From the NCBI GenBank assembly GCA_947174995.1, contig CAMWLC010000001.1, positions 62,001-126,000 of the forward strand: a stretch of DNA of 64,000 nucleotides, read 5' to 3'. Shown here piece after piece: positions 35,996 through 44,148 of the stretch (position 1 is its first letter; each line of letters starts with the position of its first letter). The translations under genes and the position numbers were made by a program. Source of the stretch: an uncultured Porphyromonadaceae bacterium. Lineage in GTDB: Bacteria; Bacteroidota; Bacteroidia; Bacteroidales; Muribaculaceae. The notes beneath the pieces were generated by a model that did no database searches, was not told the DNA's origin, and saw only the letters and a program-made list of their open reading frames with translations.

Positions 35996-36580
35996 TCAGA
36001 AAGTGTAGATGAGATTGAGAGCGGCTTTCGTGGGGCCGACGTAATTGTGGGGATGGCGTTTCTCTATTTCCTTGCCGCAGTCGGCACATTCGAACTTGTC
36101 GTATTGCGTGTATATCCATCCCAGGCCTATCTCGGCCTCAAGGTTCCAGTGGCGGTCGAGAATCCAGCTGTACCCGTAGGCGAGTCCGGCGCCCCCCATC
36201 CATCCCTGGAGCCTGTAATCACGGAGCATACCGAAGTCGGTGCCGAGGAATTTAAAGTTGAAGGGGAGGTTGCCGAAATTATACTGTCCGCCGATGAGGT
36301 GGGCTGCCACGAAATGGCCCGAGAAGGCCTCGCAGAACCAGTAGCGCACTTCCGGCTGGAGGTTCCACTGCTTCCAGCGGCGGTCGTTGACGGTCCAGGC
36401 GTTGAAGTTGCCTGTCAGCTCCACGGTCCACTGCGGCGCCACGCGCACCTCAACGCCGAGGTCAGGTGTGAGCAGCGCGTCATAGAGCAGATTGCTCTTC
36501 AGGGCGACGTGCTGGGCTGCCGAGGGGAGGGCCGAGGCTGCCAACCCGAGGGCACAGAGGGTTCTAAATTTGAGTTTCAT
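35996..36580 (-). CDS. DUF3575 outer-membrane beta-barrel-like protein
   Basis: 194 residues with a signal peptide ending near AAQ. Strands such as HVALKSNLLYDALLTPDLG, WTVELTGNFNAW and LQPEVRYWFCEAFSGHF mark DUF3575, probably a small outer-membrane barrel. A Cys pair (CADC) lies before the closing HNYVGPTKAALNLIYTF, which ends in Phe as outer-membrane proteins do. It is the first gene of the minus fimbrial operon, with a paralogue at 37133-37714. A leader of about 240 bases separates it from its promoter. Confidence 0.82.
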   Translation of the reverse strand: MKLKFRTLCALGLAASALPSAAQHVALKSNLLYDALLTPDLGVEVRVAPQWTVELTGNFNAWTVNDRRWKQWNLQPEVRYWFCEAFSGHFVAAHLIGGQYNFGNLPFNFKFLGTDFGMLRDYRLQGWMGGAGLAYGYSWILDRHWNLEAEIGLGWIYTQYDKFECADCGKEIEKRHPHNYVGPTKAALNLIYTF

Positions 36581-36824
36581 TCCTGAAAATTCCTAAGGGG
36601 TGCAATTCGGTTCAAACTATTCCGAAAGCAAACTTTCCGCCTGCACGCAAGCCGATTCACGCGAAGCATAACACGGGGGACTGAAAAACACCGATGTTTC
36701 ACCATTGCAGTTAGTAAATCCGGCCTTTATTCCTCAGAGCTTGAACCCGTCCGGGAAAAGTTCTGAACATCCTTCCGAACACTGGAAATCTGTTTCTTTA
36801 GGGTTATAGTTCGATTTGCGGCTG

Positions 36825-36855
36825 CAAAGATAATGCAAAACAGCCGATTATGCAA
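36825..36855 (-). promoter_or_regulatory. promoter of the minus-strand fimbrial operon
   Basis: On the minus strand TTG (36853-36855), a 20-bp spacer and TATCTTTG (36825-36832) fit the Bacteroidetes consensus. The start site should be near 36818, leaving about 240 bases of untranslated leader before 36580. Confidence 0.72.
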
Positions 36856-36943
36856 GTTTTTCATGCCTGGTGAGGCCGCAGTTTGCATTAATTAACAAAA
36901 GGAATTATACAGTCATTTTTAAATGTTAAAATATGTTAAAATC

Positions 36944-36951
36944 GGGGGGGG
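36944..36951 (+). repeat. G8 homopolymer upstream of the plus fimbrial promoter
   Basis: Eight G in a row inside an AT-rich stretch, ending 11 bases before the -33 TTTG. Such tracts can change length by slippage. The 552-bp intergenic region 36581-37132 holds this tract, the two divergent promoters and two long leaders; I see no gene in it and no inverted repeats of an invertible promoter. Confidence 0.6.
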
Positions 36952-36962
36952 TAATTCAAAAA

Positions 36963-36994
36963 TTTGGTTAAAAAAGTTACAAGTTGTAATTTTG
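36963..36994 (+). promoter_or_regulatory. promoter of the plus-strand fimbrial operon
   Basis: TTTG at 36963-36966, a 20-bp spacer and TAATTTTG at 36987-36994 match the consensus closely. The start near 37001 gives a leader of about 130 bases containing three copies of AAGCCCG. Confidence 0.78.
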
Positions 36995-37132
36995 CGGTTT
37001 GAAATGCAACACAGATGAAATGAAGCCCGAAATATGAAGCCCGGTGTCTTAAGCCCGGTCTTAAGCTCGGAGCTGAGTGTTCGTTTCCACATTATAACGA
37101 ATCTAACCTTTAGAATACACAAATCGAGTAAT

Positions 37133-37714
37133 ATGAGAATACGCCGGATGTTTCTGACGGTATGCGGTTTTCTGATGGGAATTGCCGGCGCGGAAGCGCA
37201 GGAGGTGGCCCTGAAAACCAATCTGGTGGGAGACCTGCTTCTGTCGCCCAACGCGGCATTGGAGGTGGGGCTTGCACACCGCTGGACGGCCGAACTGTCG
37301 GGACAGTTCAACCTCTGGAGTGTCGACGGCCACAGGTGGCGCCACTGGGTGCTTCAGCCCGAGGCCCGCTACTGGCTCTGCCGCCGGTTTCAAGGCCACT
37401 TCTTCGGGGTGCATCTTCTCGGAGGCGAATACAACATGTCGCGCCTGGGCCTTGACATCAGCTTTCTCGGCACCGACCTCAGACCCCTGCGCGACCACTC
37501 TTTCGAGGGGTGGGGCATAGGTGGCGGTCTCGCCTACGGATACGCCTGGGCCGTGCATCCCAACTGGAACATCGAGGCTGAAATAGGCATCGGATACATC
37601 TTCGCAAAATACCGCGAATATCCCTGCGCGGAGTGCGGCACGGAAATAGACCGCGGCAGTCACAACTACGTCGGGCCGACCAAGGCGGCCCTGAATCTCG
37701 TGTATGTTTTCTGA
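37133..37714 (+). CDS. DUF3575 outer-membrane beta-barrel-like protein (second copy)
   Basis: 193 residues from the ATG at 37133, which places a clean signal peptide (MRIRRMFLTVCGFLMGIAGA) at the N-terminus. It is clearly paralogous to 35996-36580: EVALKTNLVGDLLLSPNAA, LQPEARYWLCRRFQGHF, LAYGYAW and the end HNYVGPTKAALNLVYVF, with the Cys pair kept (CAEC). First gene of the plus fimbrial operon; the coding end lies 31 bases before the DUF3868 gene. The barrel role is inferred from the fold and the C-terminal Phe. Confidence 0.82.
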   Translation: MRIRRMFLTVCGFLMGIAGAEAQEVALKTNLVGDLLLSPNAALEVGLAHRWTAELSGQFNLWSVDGHRWRHWVLQPEARYWLCRRFQGHFFGVHLLGGEYNMSRLGLDISFLGTDLRPLRDHSFEGWGIGGGLAYGYAWAVHPNWNIEAEIGIGYIFAKYREYPCAECGTEIDRGSHNYVGPTKAALNLVYVF

Positions 37715-37745
37715 ACCCTCTCATCTCCAAGGCATCCGATTTGAT

Positions 37746-39182
37746 ATGAAACCACTGATTTTTGCAATGGCGGCCGCAATGGCCCTCCCGGCAGCCGGGG
37801 CAAGCAACACCGCCGCGCTCCATATAGACGACCTGCGAGTGCTCAAGGCGGATTCGGCCCTCCTTATCAGTTTCTCGATTGATCCCGCCTCCCTGCGGGT
37901 GAAATCGCACGAGATGGTAACTTACGTACCCGCCATAATCTCCGATAACGACACCGTGCGTCTCGATGGCTTCGCGATAGCCGGGAAGAGCGCCTGGATG
38001 ACGGAGGTGCGTTCCCGCCGTGACCGTCAGAATCTCTACCGTGCCGGGAAAAGTCCGGTGGTGAAATATTCCTCCGCCGTTGACATGAAGGAGTGGATGG
38101 ACAACTGCACGGTGGCCATAATAGCCGACACGCTCAACGAGTGCCGGTGTGAGCCATCGCATCCCGTGCCCGTCCCCGTGGCCGAAATCCACAAACCCGT
38201 CAAGGCCGGGAAGTTTGCGGCGGTGTACAACTACCAGGCCCCCTTCGAAGACACCGAAAAAATCTTCAATCTCAGCGGCAAGGCCAATATTATCTTCCGC
38301 GTCAACCGCACGGACATCAACTGGAACTATGCCGGCAACCGTGCCGAACTCGATTCCATACTTGGCTCCATCCGCAAGGTGACGGACAATCCCGACGCCT
38401 CGGTGGAGTCCATCACCCTCACCGGTTACGCCTCCCCTGAGGGGCGCTATTCGCGCAACGTGGAGCTCGCCTACGGTCGAACGGAAGAGGTGCGCAAGTA
38501 TGTGATGGAACACTCAAATTTCCCATCCTCCGTGTTTCATTCCAAATCCGTGCCCGAGGACTGGGCGGGACTGCGGCAGTGGCTCGTGGATAACCCCTCC
38601 TTCACGGATGCCTCACGCATCATCGACTTCATCGACAGCGGCTATCCTATAGAGCAGCGCAACGACCGCCTCAAGCAGATCTTTCCCTCGGCATATCAGT
38701 ATCTTCTTGCCAACGTCTATCCGATGTTGCGCCACACCGACTACGTCATCACCTACAAGGTGAAGAAATATGACACCGTAGAGGAGCTGAGAAAAGTGTT
38801 CCGCGAGCGTCCGGCCAACCTCTCGGAAAATGAGTTCATGAAACTCGCCAACTCCTATCCCAAGGGGTCTCCGGAATATGACGAGGTGCTGATGGTGTGC
38901 GCTCACATATACCACGACAACGCCGTGGCCAACCTCAACGCAGCCAACGCCGCGATGAGCCGCGGGCAGTATGCGGCCGCCCGGAGCTATCTGCTCAATG
39001 TTCCGGCCGGTGCCGAGAAGGATTTCGCCGAGGGTGTGCTCTGTGCCCTGGAGGGTGACTACGAGAAGGCCCTCCCGCTCCTGAAAAGGGCGGAGAGCGC
39101 GGGAATACCCGGAGCGGCGGAGAATCTGAGGAATGTGGAGTCGCGTCTGGCGCCCCCCGCACCCGAAATCACGATCCTCTGA
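37746..39182 (+). CDS. DUF3868/OmpA-like fimbrial-locus protein (second copy)
   Basis: 478 residues from the ATG at 37746 (MKPLIFAMAAAMALPAAGA signal peptide). It shares the architecture of 34450-35976: a DUF3868-like N-terminal domain, an OmpA-C-like motif (LTGYASPEGRYSRNVELAYG) and a TPR-like end (NLNAANAAMSRGQYAAARSY). It probably acts in the periplasm in assembly or anchoring of this fibre. It lies between DUF3575 and the major fimbrillin, as on the minus side. The two copies are clearly diverged, so the duplication is not recent. Confidence 0.8.
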   Translation: MKPLIFAMAAAMALPAAGASNTAALHIDDLRVLKADSALLISFSIDPASLRVKSHEMVTYVPAIISDNDTVRLDGFAIAGKSAWMTEVRSRRDRQNLYRAGKSPVVKYSSAVDMKEWMDNCTVAIIADTLNECRCEPSHPVPVPVAEIHKPVKAGKFAAVYNYQAPFEDTEKIFNLSGKANIIFRVNRTDINWNYAGNRAELDSILGSIRKVTDNPDASVESITLTGYASPEGRYSRNVELAYGRTEEVRKYVMEHSNFPSSVFHSKSVPEDWAGLRQWLVDNPSFTDASRIIDFIDSGYPIEQRNDRLKQIFPSAYQYLLANVYPMLRHTDYVITYKVKKYDTVEELRKVFRERPANLSENEFMKLANSYPKGSPEYDEVLMVCAHIYHDNAVANLNAANAAMSRGQYAAARSYLLNVPAGAEKDFAEGVLCALEGDYEKALPLLKRAESAGIPGAAENLRNVESRLAPPAPEITIL

Positions 39183-39265
39183 GCCGGGCCGCAATCACTC
39201 TCCTGCAATACACTGTAAACAGAAACAATTCACACAATTAATTAAATACACTAACCATCAATCGT

Positions 39266-41317
39266 ATGAAAACCTATTCAAAGTTCCTTTGGGGTCTCGC
39301 TGCGCTGCCTATGCTCGTCAGCTGCTCTCAGGACGAGGTGTCTCCCGATCCCGGAAGGGAAGACACGGGCGCCGGCGTCTACATGAGCTTCGACCTCAGC
39401 TTCTCAGGTAAGAACTCGCGAGCATTCACACAGGGTGATGACTCCTCGAGCGACGGCACGGAAATCGGTACCGACGCCGAAAACAAGGTCAACGAGGTGC
39501 TCGTCGTGCTCTCCAACCCTACCAACAACGGCTTCGTAGCCTACACCCTCATCCCCGAGGAAAAGCTCCTCTCCATGACGGCCGGTGACCAGCCGTTGTA
39601 TCGCGCTACGGGCAAGTTCAACAAGACCGTCATCAACGACTACTACACCACGACTACCCAGCGCGATGTGAACGTATACGTGTTCTGCAATCCCTCAGGC
39701 ACTTTCGTACAGTACATCAAGGCGCGTCTCACCAATGACCGCGACTGGATCAACTACACGGAGGACGTTGTCGTCGGAGCACCCAGCGAGAACTCTCTCT
39801 GGAACAAGAACTCCGGCTTCTTCATGAGCAACCTGCGCGTAGCCACGCGTACGCTCCCCGCACAGATCGATGACTGGAACGTATTCATGAGCGAGTCCAC
39901 TCCTTTCGACCTCTCCGGCATCAACAACGCCGGTCAGCCCACGGAGGTGGACAACCACACCAACCGAGGCGCCATCGACGTGCACCGTCTCGCCGCTCGC
40001 TTCGACATCCGCGACGGTTCGCAGATGCTCGACGTAGAGGGTTGCAACGGTGTGAAGGATGTGCCCTTCACCTACAACGTGGTCTTCAACAAGGAGAACC
40101 GGCCCCTCGTGCAGTGTGAGATCATCAGCATGGCTCCGGTCAACATGATGAACAAGCAGTATGTGCTCGAGCGCGTGTCTGACACAGGCATGGACACTAA
40201 CATCCAGCTTCTCGGCGCCGAGCGTCCCTGGTACAGCACCAGCACCGGTACCGTCATCCCCAACTCCGGCAATTATGTCGTGACTCCCTACGCCACGGAG
40301 AAAGAGGCCGGTATCATGTCCAACTGGACCGAATACTTCAACTACACCTTCTACGATCCTGCGACAGGCAAGGTTGACAGCCGAGGCAAGCACTGGAAGT
40401 TCGAGTCCATCTCCAAGGTGGTCAACGGTTCCACCGAGGATTATCCCTACGACCGCTATCCTGATCCCAACAAGAACGGCGACTACCGCGCATGGCGCTA
40501 TGTGACTGAGAACACAATGCCCGGTTCTGCCGACAACCAGATGACCGGTCAGACCACCGGTATCGTGTTCGAGGCCCGCATGAAGGCCAACCCCGATCTC
40601 GCGACGTCCGCCGACAAGTGGGAGCGCAAGCTCTATGAAGTGCTCAACGCCACCGTGCACAACTCCAACCCCTATGCCGATCCCATCCTCTTCGCACTCT
40701 CCGGAAGCCTCTACGCCTCCTGGCAGCACGTGCAGGCCGCCGCTCTGGCCGCAGCCGGTTTCGACGCCACCAAGGGTCAGAACCAGAGCCTTGACCGCAC
40801 TGCAGGCCTCTATCTCGCCTGCTACGGCAATGGTGGTGTAGGCGTGGTGAGGGATGATGACGGTGACATCATCTTCACCGATACTGAAGAGCCGGATGTC
40901 GCTTCCGTCAACTACGCGTACGAGATCTGGGAGGCCGCAGGCCGTCCCGCTCCCGACGGAACTCATCCCCAGTTCGCTACGTTCCGCGACCGTGCAGTCA
41001 CCAACCTCTTCACCCTCTATCTCTCCAATCAGAACGAGAACGGTGACTGGGGCTACTACTGCTACTACTATTACTGGAACCGCCACAACGACAACGGCCA
41101 GGTGGGCACAATGGGCCCCATGGAGTTTGCCGTGGTGCGCAACAATGTCTACAAGCTCGCCGTGACCCGTCTGAGCCAGCTCGGCCATCCCCGCGTGCCC
41201 GAGAATGACCCCGACACCCCGACACCCGACACCCCGGACGAGCAGGCAAATGTCTACATGACCGTATCAGTGCGTGTGCTCCCCTGGGTAGTTCGCATCA
41301 ATAACATCCAGTTCTGA
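39266..41317 (+). CDS. Mfa1-type major fimbrillin lipoprotein (second fibre)
   Basis: 683 residues. Lipobox LVSC with Cys20, then VYMSFDLSFSG and Arg52 (NSRAF) 32 residues after the Cys. Two beta domains follow, with MEFAVVRNNVYKLAVTRLSQ near the end, a PDTPTPDTPD linker, and the final strand VYMTVSVRVLPWVVRINNIQ. By position and features it is the shaft subunit of the second fibre, but the sequence is far from the minus-strand copy. A GC-rich hairpin follows before the anchor gene. Confidence 0.87.
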   Translation: MKTYSKFLWGLAALPMLVSCSQDEVSPDPGREDTGAGVYMSFDLSFSGKNSRAFTQGDDSSSDGTEIGTDAENKVNEVLVVLSNPTNNGFVAYTLIPEEKLLSMTAGDQPLYRATGKFNKTVINDYYTTTTQRDVNVYVFCNPSGTFVQYIKARLTNDRDWINYTEDVVVGAPSENSLWNKNSGFFMSNLRVATRTLPAQIDDWNVFMSESTPFDLSGINNAGQPTEVDNHTNRGAIDVHRLAARFDIRDGSQMLDVEGCNGVKDVPFTYNVVFNKENRPLVQCEIISMAPVNMMNKQYVLERVSDTGMDTNIQLLGAERPWYSTSTGTVIPNSGNYVVTPYATEKEAGIMSNWTEYFNYTFYDPATGKVDSRGKHWKFESISKVVNGSTEDYPYDRYPDPNKNGDYRAWRYVTENTMPGSADNQMTGQTTGIVFEARMKANPDLATSADKWERKLYEVLNATVHNSNPYADPILFALSGSLYASWQHVQAAALAAAGFDATKGQNQSLDRTAGLYLACYGNGGVGVVRDDDGDIIFTDTEEPDVASVNYAYEIWEAAGRPAPDGTHPQFATFRDRAVTNLFTLYLSNQNENGDWGYYCYYYYWNRHNDNGQVGTMGPMEFAVVRNNVYKLAVTRLSQLGHPRVPENDPDTPTPDTPDEQANVYMTVSVRVLPWVVRINNIQF

Positions 41318-41330
41318 CGACTGACTCCCA

Positions 41331-41363
41331 TTTCCACCGCGCGGCTCCGGCCGCAGGTGGAAA
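41331..41363 (+). promoter_or_regulatory. hairpin between major fimbrillin and anchor genes (second operon)
   Basis: Outer stem TTTCCACC/GGTGGAAA (41331-41338 with 41356-41363) encloses an inner GCGGC/GCCGC stem. No T-run follows. It occupies the same place as the hairpin at 32286-32316 in the other operon. Confidence 0.6.
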
Positions 41364-41424
41364 ACCCCGGGCGGGAGACCTGAAAATCTTCCGTCCGACC
41401 GAAACAGAAAGACCATACGAATCT

Positions 41425-42462
41425 ATGACAAGACGTATCAGAAGATATATCAGGAACGCATCCGCTTTTCCCGCCCTTCTCGGGATGTTGCTGATGGCCA
41501 TGCTTCCCTCCTTGGGAGGATGCGACGCCATGCACTCCGACCTGGAGCCGTGTCCCCAAGGAGTGAGTCTGCGTTTCCGGTCAAACCATTATATTGACGA
41601 CGGCGAGTTTTTCGCGGCGAATGTGGATTGCCTCACGGTGTTCGTCTTCGACAGCATCGGGCATCGCGTACTCCCCTCTATGAACTTCTACGCCCCCGAG
41701 ATCTCCGACGAGAACTGGCGGCTCCCGCTTGATCTCCCCGAGGGGAAATATACCATCCTCGCTTATGGCGGGATGGCCTGCGAGAAATCCTCCTTCCGGT
41801 TTGACTTCCACAACGACACTCCCGATCTCGAAGACATCGAGGTGGTGATGAAACCCTCCGTCATCGGCAGGGATCCGGGCGTATATCTCCATCCCCTGTA
41901 TTACGGCATAACGGAAGTGGAGGTGCCATCCGTGGCGGAGTCCACCGGGTATGTGGCAGGGACGATCAATATGTGGAAGGATACCAACAACGTGCGTATC
42001 CTCCTGGCCAATGCCGCAGGTGTCACCATCGACGTGGAAGACTTCGACTTCCGCATCACGGATGACAACACCCGCATGAACTGGGAAAACAACGTCATTC
42101 CCTCGCAGACCGTCACCTATTATCCCTGGATAAGCGGCAATACCGTGGGGGGACTGAATGTGGCCGGCGATCCCTTCATGGTGGCCTACGCCGAAATCAG
42201 CACCGGGCGCTTCATGCGCCGCTCACAGGCCCGTCTGCTTGTCACCCGCTCTTCCGACGGCGAGAGCGTCATAGACCTCCCCCTGGTCAATATCCTCCTG
42301 CTGATGCAGAGCGAGGCTTACAGCTATCTCTCCCCGCAGGACTTCCTGGACCGCGAGAACCGCTGGGAGCTTACTTTCTTCCTCACCGAGGACGGCAGAT
42401 GGCTCGACACTACAATCCGCATCAACGACTGGGTGGTAAGAATCAACAATATCGTTTCCTGA
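41425..42462 (+). CDS. Mfa2/FimB family fimbrial anchor lipoprotein (second fibre)
   Basis: 345 residues. The signal peptide ends at LGGC (Cys33), then DAMHSDLEPCPQGVSLRF, the usual FimB/Mfa2 start with a second Cys about ten residues on. No Arg cleavage motif follows. Two beta domains end with DTTIRINDWVVRINNIVS, whose WVVRINNI is the same as in the major subunit of this operon. Expected to hold the fibre in the outer membrane. It follows the hairpin and precedes the first accessory subunit by 54 bases. Confidence 0.88.
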   Translation: MTRRIRRYIRNASAFPALLGMLLMAMLPSLGGCDAMHSDLEPCPQGVSLRFRSNHYIDDGEFFAANVDCLTVFVFDSIGHRVLPSMNFYAPEISDENWRLPLDLPEGKYTILAYGGMACEKSSFRFDFHNDTPDLEDIEVVMKPSVIGRDPGVYLHPLYYGITEVEVPSVAESTGYVAGTINMWKDTNNVRILLANAAGVTIDVEDFDFRITDDNTRMNWENNVIPSQTVTYYPWISGNTVGGLNVAGDPFMVAYAEISTGRFMRRSQARLLVTRSSDGESVIDLPLVNILLLMQSEAYSYLSPQDFLDRENRWELTFFLTEDGRWLDTTIRINDWVVRINNIVS

Positions 42463-42516
42463 CCTCGAAGATTACCGGCATACGGAAAATAACAGAATAA
42501 AGAACAGGAATAGTAA

Positions 42517-44103
42517 ATGCAAAGCGTGTCACTGACATACCGGAGCCTTCTTGCCCTCCTCGCCTCGCTGCTGATGCTGGCCGCGGGGGGATGCACGGCA
42601 GGGGAGGAGAATGAGCCTGAGAGCGACGGACTCCCGGTGGAGATTCGTCTCTCGGTGTCGCTTGCCTCACAGTGCAGAGGCAAGGGAGAGGTGACGCGTG
42701 CCCCTGCCGCTCCTGATTACGAGCTTCCCGATTATGACACCGAGACGCTTTCGCGCCTCAGGGTCATCATCGTGGACGGGAAGACGGGGAGGGTAACACA
42801 CAACCGCTCTGTGGCTTTCAAGAACGGACTTCCCGTGGAGGATGACCTGAAGTTCACCGGTGTGGAAAACCGCGGGTATCGCATCTTCCTCATCGGAAAC
42901 GAGCAGAGCATATACTATAATTTCACGCAGCCCGCCCTCGCTCCCGGAGCCGTATACGTGCCGGGCACTCTCGAGAACATCCTCATCACGAGAGACCTCG
43001 ACGAGCCTCTCTTCGACAACACGATACCATTCCTGGGCAAGAAGTCGATTCCGATGGCGGAATGTTTCGAGATACGCACTTCCAAGGCTCTCGAAGCGGG
43101 GTCAAGCGAAAATTTCAACCTCGTGCTGACACGCGCGGCGGTGAAGTTCTCGTTCAGCGTCACCACCTCGGAAGATTTCACGGATGGCTCGGGACGCAAG
43201 ATCACATCCATCGGAATTTCAGACATCGCCGACAGGGAGTATCTTTTCCCGAGAAACGCCATGTACGAGCCGGGCAAATACAATCCCTCCACAAATCTGT
43301 ACGAGGGGCGCGAGATAGTGAAATTCGATGTCCCGGAGAAGACCAAGACCGGGGAATACGTATATCATCTTCCGGTGCCAGTAGATCTCCCGGTCAGCGA
43401 TTTCCGCTATGCCCCGGAGATTTACCTCCCCGAGAGCGCTCAGCCGGCCGACGGCTTCAAATGCACTCTATCCTTTGACAACGGCGAGAGTTGGCTCATA
43501 CCGGTGACACTTCCCAACCTCCCCTACGGACTGCCGCGCAACACCCACGTGAAGGTGAACATCACCCTCGGCAACGACAACTTCGCCATATTGACAGTGA
43601 AAGTATTGCCTTGGACCACGGAGGTGTCACGGTTTGAATATTCCGATTTTGTCAGTCTTGCCTCCGATGGCGCTTTCAATGTCACCGGCACTACCTCGGG
43701 CGATCTCAACAAATTCATTTCCGAGAACTTTGATCTCCATACGGGCAGAATGGTAGTGAGGTATCCCTACACTGTGAGCGGCACATTCGGAATCTCAACC
43801 CCCGAGGGGGCACGCTGGGATGCCTATCTGGTGACCACCTCGGGCGTGCAGGATGCCATTCGCTTTGTCACCGCAGATGATAACGGTAATGAGATCATGA
43901 CAACTCATATATCGGGCATGGTCGGTAGCCTTGCGGTCTTTACCTTCGGCCCCTTCGAGGGGGCGGGACTTGATCCTAACGTGGCAGAACTGGTTGTCAC
44001 GGTGACGATGCCCGACGGCAGAACGCTGCCGGTCAATATCATGCAGGGCGTGACAACAGGCACTGCGGATGTGCTGACCATAATCCAGAATCCCCAGTAC
44101 TGA
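42517..44103 (+). CDS. fimbrillin-like accessory lipoprotein
   Basis: 528 residues, lipobox AAGGC with Cys26 and Arg61 (EVTRAPAA) 35 residues later. The fimbrillin module ends near residue 361 with VKVLPWTTEVSRFEY, the same strand that ends Mfa1-type proteins; here about 155 residues follow it. A C-terminal extension should prevent polymerising beyond it or form a separate head. It may be an Mfa3-5-like accessory or tip part. First of three accessory genes of the plus operon. Confidence 0.72.
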   Translation: MQSVSLTYRSLLALLASLLMLAAGGCTAGEENEPESDGLPVEIRLSVSLASQCRGKGEVTRAPAAPDYELPDYDTETLSRLRVIIVDGKTGRVTHNRSVAFKNGLPVEDDLKFTGVENRGYRIFLIGNEQSIYYNFTQPALAPGAVYVPGTLENILITRDLDEPLFDNTIPFLGKKSIPMAECFEIRTSKALEAGSSENFNLVLTRAAVKFSFSVTTSEDFTDGSGRKITSIGISDIADREYLFPRNAMYEPGKYNPSTNLYEGREIVKFDVPEKTKTGEYVYHLPVPVDLPVSDFRYAPEIYLPESAQPADGFKCTLSFDNGESWLIPVTLPNLPYGLPRNTHVKVNITLGNDNFAILTVKVLPWTTEVSRFEYSDFVSLASDGAFNVTGTTSGDLNKFISENFDLHTGRMVVRYPYTVSGTFGISTPEGARWDAYLVTTSGVQDAIRFVTADDNGNEIMTTHISGMVGSLAVFTFGPFEGAGLDPNVAELVVTVTMPDGRTLPVNIMQGVTTGTADVLTIIQNPQY

Positions 44104-44148
44104 TGTATGGCAGGATCAGTTGCTAATAACCTTCACGGATGTGATGAA

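Noticed and set aside
36581..37132. An invertible promoter controlling the divergent fimbrial operons
   Set aside because: No inverted repeats of the needed length flank either promoter and no recombinase gene is in the window; each operon already has its own well-placed promoter.
39695..41188. A 497-codon minus-strand frame opposite the second major fimbrillin, and similar plus-strand frames opposite 32365-34386
   Set aside because: Same antisense effect: Gly/Val/His/Glu-rich text, no signal or domain, and full overlap with well-supported fimbrillin genes.
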